Of a stretch of 7,261 nt of DNA, positions 1-3,984 are shown in pieces. The DNA lies in contig JAGYLR010000029.1 in assembly GCA_018400895.1 (NCBI GenBank), positions 1 through 7,261 on the forward strand, given 5' to 3'. A program made the position numbers and the translations under genes. The notes below the pieces were generated by a model. It was not told the DNA's origin, searched no databases, and worked only from the letters and a program-made list of their open reading frames with translations. This DNA is from a bacterium (GTDB taxonomy: Bacteria > Patescibacteriota > Minisyncoccia > Minisyncoccales > PWPS01). Each line of letters starts with the position of its first letter. The stretch's first letter is position 1.

Positions 1-906
1 TGGTGGGGAATCTCTATTCCAGCATGGAAATGTAACAATTGTGGCAGTTGGACTATAACTGAAGGGGAAACACCTACTGAGTGTAAAAATTGCAAAAAAA
101 CAGAACTAACAAAAGACACTGATGTTTTTGATACATGGTTTTCTTCTGGACAATGGCCCAGTGCAACACTTTTATCAGATAAAGAAGATCTTAGTAAATA
201 TTATCCAACTAATATAATGGAAACTGCTTATGATATTTTGTTTTTCTGGGTAGCAAGAATGATAATGTTAGGTTTGTATCAAACAGGGGAAGTTCCTTTC
301 CGTCATGTCTATCTCCACGGACTGGTTCGTGATGAAAATAAAAACAAGATGTCTAAATCAAAAGGTAATGTGATAGATCCATTACAAATTACAGAAAAAT
401 ATGGAACCGATGCTTTAAGATTTGCTCTTATAGTAAACAACAACCCTGGAAGAGATGCTTCAATTTCTGAAGAAGAGATACGTGGCTATCGTAATTTTAT
501 AAATAAAGTTTGGAATATATATCGCTTTATAATGTTCTCTTGTTCTGATTTTGAAAAAGATTCTTCTTTTGAGCTTGGGCAAAGCGAAAAAGAAATGATT
601 GACGATTTTGAAAAAACATCTAAAGAAGTTACAAACTATATGGAAAAATTCAAGTTTTCTCAAGCGGCAGAAACAATATACCACTATACTTGGCATACTT
701 TTGCTGATAAATGTCTAGAAGAATCTAAACCGTTTTTATCTGGTGAAAATAGATCAGCCAGGCAATATGCTTTATTGGTAGTATTCTCTGGAATTATAAA
801 AATACTTCATCCTTTTATCCCTTTTGTAACTGAAAAAATATACAGTAATTTACCAATCAACAAACAAGATACTTTAATGATTGAAGATTGGCCAACCAAA
901 TTATGA
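1..906 (+). CDS. valS: Valyl-tRNA synthetase, C-terminal part (5' end outside window)
   Basis: This enzyme charges tRNA-Val with valine in the cytoplasm. The reading frame is open from base 1, so 301 codons of the C-terminal part are present and the N-terminal Rossmann half and most of the editing domain lie to the left. The fragment begins with the WWG-x-IPAW segment, followed by a zinc ribbon with cysteines at fragment residues 11, 14, 28 and 31, the DTWFSS motif, FFWVARMIM, and the class I signature KMSKS at 116-120. The helical anticodon-binding domain follows (GTDALRFAL, GYRNFINKVWN, HPFIPFVTEKI). It ends at IEDWPTKL, where bacterial ValRS such as that of E. coli continues for roughly 150 residues including the tRNA-binding coiled coil. 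The stop TGA overlaps the ATG of the next gene and is followed in frame by TAG. The motif order and DTWFSS context identify ValS rather than IleS or LeuS. Confidence 0.97.
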   Translation, partial: WWGISIPAWKCNNCGSWTITEGETPTECKNCKKTELTKDTDVFDTWFSSGQWPSATLLSDKEDLSKYYPTNIMETAYDILFFWVARMIMLGLYQTGEVPFRHVYLHGLVRDENKNKMSKSKGNVIDPLQITEKYGTDALRFALIVNNNPGRDASISEEEIRGYRNFINKVWNIYRFIMFSCSDFEKDSSFELGQSEKEMIDDFEKTSKEVTNYMEKFKFSQAAETIYHYTWHTFADKCLEESKPFLSGENRSARQYALLVVFSGIIKILHPFIPFVTEKIYSNLPINKQDTLMIEDWPTKL

Positions 907-1634
907 TAGGATATATCGCTCTAATTTTATTTGCAATTCTTCCCAGTTTAGTGTGGATGTTTTACTATTTACAAAAAGATTTAAATCCTGAACCAAAACG
1001 TTTCATCTTTTATGTATTTATAGCTGGAATATTATCAGCTATCCCTGCATTCTTTATTCAGACGGGAGGATTAAAACTGATATCTCCACTAATGACTTTT
1101 TCAGAAAATATTGCTCTACTAGCAATTATTATGCTTGTTGTTCAACAAGTATTTGTTATTGCGCTATCAGAAGAGTTCTTCAAGTATTTTTCTGTATTTG
1201 TTGTAATGATGCGTCATCCTGAATTAGATGAACCAATAGATATGGTTATTTATATGATAGTTGCTGCCCTAGGATTTGCTGCTATTGAAAACTTTTTTAC
1301 ACTTATATCTTTGGGACCAGAATTAATAATAGAAGAAATGGCACTTATGGCTTTGTTGCGTTTTTCTAGTGCTACATTCCTTCACGCACTAGCATCAGGA
1401 ATACTAGGAGTTTTCCTTGTCTATGCTTATAGAAGAAGAAGTAAACTATTCCTTACTTTAGGATTTTTAGTTGCTTCAGCTATCCATGGAGCTTATAATA
1501 TGTTAATCATTAGAGCCGAAGGAAATATACAGGTATTTGCTTCTATTGTACTCCTCCTGCTAGTTACTGCTATAATTCTTTCTATAGCAATGAAAAAAAC
1601 AGATAAAATAAAAAGTATTTGTTTTATAAAATAA
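903..1634 (+). CDS. prsW: PrsW-family intramembrane metalloprotease
   Basis: This 243-residue polytopic membrane protein has about seven hydrophobic segments. It carries the motifs of the PrsW family (CPBP/Abi-related glutamic-type membrane proteases): NPEP at 28-31, EEFFK at 90-94, AAIEN at 126-130, HALASG at 161-166 and HGAYN at 195-199. The glutamate pair and the two histidines are the expected catalytic residues. In Bacillus subtilis, PrsW makes the first cut in the anti-sigma factor RsiW; no anti-sigma factor or ECF sigma factor is visible here, so the substrate is unknown. I chose ATG 903 because it gives the classic ATGA overlap with valS. A TTG at 888 in the same frame would add five residues (MANQI) before a natural membrane start and seems less likely. 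There is no Shine-Dalgarno sequence, so translation is probably coupled to valS. Confidence 0.92.
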   Translation: MIGYIALILFAILPSLVWMFYYLQKDLNPEPKRFIFYVFIAGILSAIPAFFIQTGGLKLISPLMTFSENIALLAIIMLVVQQVFVIALSEEFFKYFSVFVVMMRHPELDEPIDMVIYMIVAALGFAAIENFFTLISLGPELIIEEMALMALLRFSSATFLHALASGILGVFLVYAYRRRSKLFLTLGFLVASAIHGAYNMLIIRAEGNIQVFASIVLLLLVTAIILSIAMKKTDKIKSICFIK

Positions 1635-1660
1635 TTAAAGTAAAATATAAATAAAAAAAT

Positions 1661-2161
1661 ATGCCTTTTTTAAAGAAAAAAAAGAAAAAAGAAAACTGGG
1701 AAACACAAGAAATAAATGGTGAAGAAGAAACCCCAGAGGAGGAGGAAGAAGAAGTAGTAGCAGATAAAGAAGAAGAAAAAGAAGAAACCCCAGAGGAGGA
1801 AAAACTTTCTGTTAAAAAAGATAGAAGCTGGATAAAAAAGGAGGGGGAACTTTCTATTGATGTTTACGAAACAGAAGAAAATATTGTTATACAAGCTCCA
1901 ATTGCAGGAATCAAAAAAGAAGAGATTGAGATAGTTACAGAGAAAGATATGATTGTAATAAAAGGGAAAAGAGAACGAGGAGAGACAGAAGAAATAAAAG
2001 AATTTTTTACCAAAGAATGCTTTTATGGTGATTTCCGAAGAGAAATAATTCTTCCTGAAGACACTGATCCCTCAAGAATAGAAGCATCAATGGATGAAGG
2101 CGTTCTTCTTGTTAAAGTCCCTAAAATTGAAAGAGAAAAAAAGAGGAAAGTCAATTTATAA
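1661..2161 (+). CDS. Hsp20/alpha-crystallin family small heat shock protein with charged N-terminal extension
   Basis: This 166-residue protein is a probable ATP-independent holdase chaperone that binds unfolding proteins and forms oligomers. The alpha-crystallin domain spans about residues 62-156: ELSIDVYETEENIVIQAPIAG, then KEEIEI, a short variable loop, FYGDFRREIILPEDTD, and the family hallmark GVLLVKVPK at 147-155. The C-terminal tail KVNL could serve as the short hydrophobic anchor that sHSPs use for assembly, though it is not a clean I-x-I motif. Residues 1-60 are unlike the usual hydrophobic sHSP arm: a lysine run at 5-10, then a glutamate-rich stretch to about residue 48 containing two copies of EETPEEE. 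The ATG at 1661 is the only sensible start; no Shine-Dalgarno sequence precedes it and the upstream 26 bases are almost pure A/T. It lies 26 bases after prsW and may be cotranscribed. Confidence 0.92.
   Translation: MPFLKKKKKKENWETQEINGEEETPEEEEEEVVADKEEEKEETPEEEKLSVKKDRSWIKKEGELSIDVYETEENIVIQAPIAGIKKEEIEIVTEKDMIVIKGKRERGETEEIKEFFTKECFYGDFRREIILPEDTDPSRIEASMDEGVLLVKVPKIEREKKRKVNL
1722..1800 (+). repeat. In-frame direct repeat pair in hsp20 N-terminal region
   Basis: Two identical 22-base copies lie at 1722-1743 and 1779-1800, offset by 57 bases (19 codons). Both are in the same reading frame and encode the same EETPEEE segment. The exact DNA identity, including the CCC proline codon that is rare in this AT-rich sequence, suggests a recent internal duplication rather than convergence of acidic residues. 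Confidence 0.85.
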
Positions 2162-2166
2162 AAAAG
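2160..2166 (-). terminator. Possible T-tract terminator behind tRNA-Leu
   Basis: On the minus strand the tRNA discriminator A is followed by C and then six Ts. A T-tract directly behind the stable T-arm and acceptor stem could release RNA polymerase. It lacks a dedicated hairpin, so this is only a candidate. Confidence 0.3.
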
Positions 2167-2251
2167 TGCCGAGGGCGGGATTCGAACCCGCAAGCCTTTA
2201 GCAGGCAACAGGTCCTAAACCTGTCGCGGTTGCCAGTTTCGCCACCTCGGC
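2167..2251 (-). tRNA. tRNA-Leu, anticodon UAG
   Basis: This 85-base class II tRNA folds completely by eye. The acceptor stem is GCCGAGG paired with CCTCGGC, with discriminator A. A three-pair D stem (GCG/CGC) has GG in its loop. The anticodon stem is ACAGG/CCTGT with loop TTTAGGA, which puts UAG at the anticodon (plus-strand bases 2215-2217) followed by G37. The long variable arm has a GCCT/AGGC stem, and the T arm is GCGGG-TTCGAAT-CCCGC. The long variable arm, A discriminator and UAG anticodon all agree on leucine, reading CUA and probably other CUN codons. CCA is not encoded: the discriminator is followed by CTTTTTT, so the cell needs a CCA-adding enzyme for it. The gene sits 5 bases from the hsp20 stop on the opposite strand. 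Confidence 0.97.
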
Positions 2252-2260
2252 GTATAACGT

Positions 2261-2289
2261 ATTATGACAAAAAATAACCCCAGAATCAA
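2261..2289 (-). promoter_or_regulatory. Putative sigma70-type promoter of tRNA-Leu
   Basis: On the minus strand TTGATT (2289-2284) and CATAAT (2266-2261) are separated by exactly 17 bases and lie just upstream of the tRNA, so transcription would start about 3-5 bases before its 5' end. The -35 element falls in the loop of the upstream terminator hairpin and the spacer contains the hairpin's 3' arm and T-tract. The boxes match the consensus partly (TTGA of -35; five of six bases of -10). Confidence 0.45.
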
Positions 2290-2301
2290 CTCCTGGGGTT
2301 A
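2269..2301 (-). terminator. Rho-independent terminator of the gyrA-pilin operon
   Basis: On the minus strand TAACCCCAG (2301-2293) pairs perfectly with CTGGGGTTA (2283-2275) around a nine-base loop, followed at once by TTTTTT (2274-2269). It begins 25 bases after the stop codon of the last pilin-like gene. In the plus direction the same hairpin is followed only by a broken T-rich stretch, so it could stop hsp20 read-through weakly at best. Confidence 0.92.
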
Positions 2302-2326
2302 AGTTGTATTTTATGTAATTTTGTTT

Positions 2327-2674
2327 TTATACTCCAAGTACCCCCTGCACAATTCCGAAAATACCTCCCGCAAGAAGCATTATTACAACTCCTATAAGAG
2401 CATATTTTACCATATCTCTTCCTTTACTGATCTTTGTCTCATTACCACTTGCTGTAATAAATTCATAAGCGGCATAAAGCAACATCAATACTATTGCTAC
2501 TCCTAAAATGGCAAAAAGAAAGTTTCTTACTCTACTTAAAACTTCAAATAACTGATCTGGAGAATCAGCTACAACTGGTGGATCGGTATCCCAATCACCT
2601 CCCAAAACCAACACAGGAGTGAGTACTACCGCCGTAAGAGCTATTATGGTTATAATTTTTCTTGCTCTATTCAT
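2327..2674 (-). CDS. T4SS pilin-like (VirB2/TrbC-type) small membrane protein, third paralogue
   Basis: This 115-residue protein is predicted to be exported and inserted in the membrane. It has a basic N-terminus and a hydrophobic signal-like segment (about 5-24), a short acidic linker, a first membrane helix (about 52-74), a short polar loop SGNETKISKGRDM at 76-88 and a second helix (about 91-112) ending in glycine-rich LLAGGIFGI. The helix-loop-helix plan and the (K)-x-G/A-(R/K)-(D/N)-(M/I) ending of the loop match the two upstream neighbours and the VirB2/TrbC-like T4SS_pilin family common in Patescibacteria. Its loop is the most diverged: the acidic-Pro step (DP or NP) has become NET. It is 65 bases from the preceding gene, unlike the tight spacing elsewhere, and the gap holds a promoter candidate. 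The family assignment rests on resemblance only; the role as a pilus subunit is inferred. Confidence 0.8.
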   Translation of the reverse strand: MNRARKIITIIALTAVVLTPVLVLGGDWDTDPPVVADSPDQLFEVLSRVRNFLFAILGVAIVLMLLYAAYEFITASGNETKISKGRDMVKYALIGVVIMLLAGGIFGIVQGVLGV

Positions 2675-2719
2675 TTTTATTCAGTTTATTTTTCTTCGAC
2701 CTTTTCCCGTATTTTTAAA

Positions 2720-2748
2720 ATTATACAATAAAAAATTAATTAGTCCAA
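2720..2748 (-). promoter_or_regulatory. Putative internal promoter for the third pilin-like gene
   Basis: On the minus strand a perfect TATAAT (2725-2720) stands 17 bases after TTGGAC (2748-2743), whose end overlaps the last codons of the preceding gene. This predicts a leader of roughly 40 bases before the ATG at 2674. The -35 box matches only in TTG. Chance matches are frequent in such AT-rich DNA, but this lies in the only sizeable gap within the operon. Confidence 0.42.
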
Positions 2749-3153
2749 TAAAATTCCTGAAATAATCTGTACCATCCCCCCAGAAAAGAGTGCTACAATA
2801 ACACCTATAACACCATACTTTAACATATCTTTGGCTTTCTGTACCTTTCCCGGATCTCCCTCTGAAGTTATAAAATAAAATGCAGATACGAGGAAACATA
2901 TTGTTGCACAAACAAAAAATATTGCGTAAAGCCAATTTCTTATTCTCTCTATTGTTCTAATTACCCCTGAAGCATCAGTCCACGATTCTTCTGAATAAGT
3001 AGAAACTTCTGTTGATATAAAATCTCCAGCAGACCCTCCTTCGGTCAACCATCCCCACAAATCAAACCCAAAACCAACTGATACTGAAGATGAATCAACA
3101 AAAACCAAGGGAACAAATAAAAGCAAAACAAATATAATGTATTTTATTTTCAT
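2740..3153 (-). CDS. T4SS pilin-like (VirB2/TrbC-type) small membrane protein, second paralogue
   Basis: This 137-residue protein has a signal-peptide-like start (MKIKYIIFVLLLFVPLVFV, about 1-20), followed by an unusually long polar and aromatic segment (about 21-65, rich in Ser, Gly, Thr, Trp) that neither neighbour has. Then come membrane helix 1 (about 73-96), the loop EGDPGKVQKAKDM (98-110) and helix 2 (about 113-135) with FSGG. The G-D-P...K-x-KAK-D/N loop followed by K-(Y/W)-x-(V)-IG is the shared core with the gene upstream and is typical of T4SS_pilin proteins of Patescibacteria. The extra segment should face outward or be processed off, depending on topology. The ATG at 3153 is 4 bases after the preceding stop and is preceded by a strong AGGAGGA Shine-Dalgarno sequence, so it may be the best-translated of the three. 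It could alternatively be an uncharacterised two-helix membrane protein. Confidence 0.83.
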   Translation of the reverse strand: MKIKYIIFVLLLFVPLVFVDSSSVSVGFGFDLWGWLTEGGSAGDFISTEVSTYSEESWTDASGVIRTIERIRNWLYAIFFVCATICFLVSAFYFITSEGDPGKVQKAKDMLKYGVIGVIVALFSGGMVQIISGILLD

Positions 3154-3157
3154 AAAT

Positions 3158-3478
3158 TTATCCTCCTACGTTAAATAGATCTATTATTACCCAATTTACT
3201 CCTCTTGCAATAAGTATAATAGCTAATCCAATAACTGTCCATTTAAATATATTTTTTGCTTTCTGAATATTATCTGGATTTGCTCCTGCGGTAAGGTAAT
3301 AAAAACCAGCAATTATAAAAAATACTGGAGCAAGAGAAACTCCTACTACAGTTATAAAAGAAATGATGGCTTCAATAAGCTCTTCAAAAGTTTCATACCC
3401 CAAAGGATTTTCTATGGTTACAGCAGAAACAAAAACAGGAATTAAAAGTAAAGATAATATTATTTTAATTTTTTTCAT
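3158..3478 (-). CDS. T4SS pilin-like (VirB2/TrbC-type) small membrane protein, first paralogue
   Basis: This 106-residue protein is the most canonical of the three. It has a classic signal peptide (MKKIKIILSLLLIPVFVSA, cleavage expected near VSA at 17-19), then TIENPLGYETFEELI leading into membrane helix 1 (about 37-63), the loop AGANPDNIQKAKNIFKW (64-80) and helix 2 (about 81-99). Short NPL...TFEELI segments before the first helix and AG-x-NP-x-x-x-xKAKN loops are what I know from T4SS pilin-like proteins of Patescibacteria, related in plan to VirB2/TrbC pilins. I start it at ATG 3478, which begins the signal peptide; an upstream in-frame ATG at 3508 would put ten non-signal residues in front. 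This start overlaps the end of the methyltransferase gene by 14 bases, implying translational coupling. No other type IV secretion genes (VirB4, VirD4 and so on) are in view. Confidence 0.85.
   Translation of the reverse strand: MKKIKIILSLLLIPVFVSAVTIENPLGYETFEELIEAIISFITVVGVSLAPVFFIIAGFYYLTAGANPDNIQKAKNIFKWTVIGLAIILIARGVNWVIIDLFNVGG
3161..3167 (-). promoter_or_regulatory. Strong Shine-Dalgarno site for second pilin-like gene
   Basis: AGGAGGA on the minus strand ends seven bases before the ATG at 3153. It is formed by the last two glycine codons (GGA GGA) of the preceding gene. It is the only consensus-strength ribosome binding site I see before any gene in this window. Confidence 0.85.
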
Positions 3479-3983
3479 ATATATGACCGAAATGGAAAAT
3501 TCCAGCATCTACTTCTTTTATAAAATTAAACCCAATCTCTTCTGAAATTTGTTTAACTTCTTGAGGAGAAGTTCGTTCTGCTGGCCCACTGGCTGAATTA
3601 GGAAGCCAATCAACAACAAGAAGTAATCCTTTTTTATTTAATACTCTAAAAGATTCTTTAATCACTTCTTTCTTTTTTTCTGTTTGGAAAAGAAGATTAG
3701 ACACTATAACTAGATCTAAGTTTTCATTACGAAGGGTTGACCCTTTTTCTTTATCTAAGTCAGATCTAATTATACGAATATTATACACCTTTTCTGCTTC
3801 CATTTTCAATTTTAAAGCAGAGAGTGCTTCATCAATAATATCAATCGCATAAATCTGTCCGTTCTTTATTTTTCTAGAAAGAGGAATAACCCACCCTCCA
3901 GAACCACATCCAAAATCAGCAGCCTTAGCATTGTCTTTAATAGGAATTTGATTAAGTACGCTTTCTGGATTTAAAAAGCTCAT
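3465..3983 (-). CDS. Class I SAM-dependent methyltransferase
   Basis: This 172-residue cytoplasmic enzyme has the Rossmann methyltransferase fold. Motif I, the S-adenosylmethionine-binding loop, is DFGCGSG at residues 23-29; the acidic residue at the end of strand 2 is in YAIDIID (45-51); SDLD (74-77) is the motif II region; DLVIVSN (90-96) is the motif IV region; and LFQTEKKKEVIKESFRVLNKKGLLLVVDWLP (98-128) is the usual post-motif helix and strand 5. The layout resembles the UbiE/ArsM-like branch (Methyltransf_11/25/31 type). The substrate cannot be told from the sequence: there is no N6A NPPY or rRNA-specific domain, and the short length leaves little room for a substrate domain. It starts 1 base after the gyrA stop and its 3' end overlaps the first pilin-like gene by 14 bases, so it is part of the operon. 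There is no Shine-Dalgarno sequence. Confidence 0.9.
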   Translation of the reverse strand: MSFLNPESVLNQIPIKDNAKAADFGCGSGGWVIPLSRKIKNGQIYAIDIIDEALSALKLKMEAEKVYNIRIIRSDLDKEKGSTLRNENLDLVIVSNLLFQTEKKKEVIKESFRVLNKKGLLLVVDWLPNSASGPAERTSPQEVKQISEEIGFNFIKEVDAGIFHFGHIYEKN

Positions 3984-3984
3984 A

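Noticed and set aside
1635..1660. Possible promoter before hsp20 in the A/T-only gap.
   Set aside because: TATAAA-like strings occur, but the nearest -35-like box is about 21 bases away and everything here is A/T. No CIRCE or other heat-shock operator is visible.
1676..1695. A-rich slippery stretch with A AAA AAG in frame in hsp20, as in the E. coli dnaX frameshift site.
   Set aside because: The -1 frame meets a stop after roughly a dozen codons, giving only a short peptide. There is no obvious stimulatory hairpin or upstream SD, and the run is explained by the lysine codons.
1670..1894. Minus-strand open frame rich in Phe opposite hsp20.
   Set aside because: It is the shadow of the Lys/Glu-rich coding strand, has no ribosome binding site, and its Phe-run composition is not protein-like.
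2167..2301. tRNA-Leu as an integration site of a mobile element carrying the pilin genes.
   Set aside because: No integrase gene and no repeated copy of the tRNA 3' end are visible, and the pilin genes overlap or abut housekeeping genes in one operon.
2321..2506. Plus-strand short open frame opposite the third pilin-like gene.
   Set aside because: It overlaps a well-supported gene on the other strand, has no Shine-Dalgarno sequence and no recognisable motif.
2681..2935. Minus-strand frame overlapping the second pilin-like gene and the gap after it.
   Set aside because: It is a different frame of the same strand over a clear gene, with no start signal and no family resemblance.
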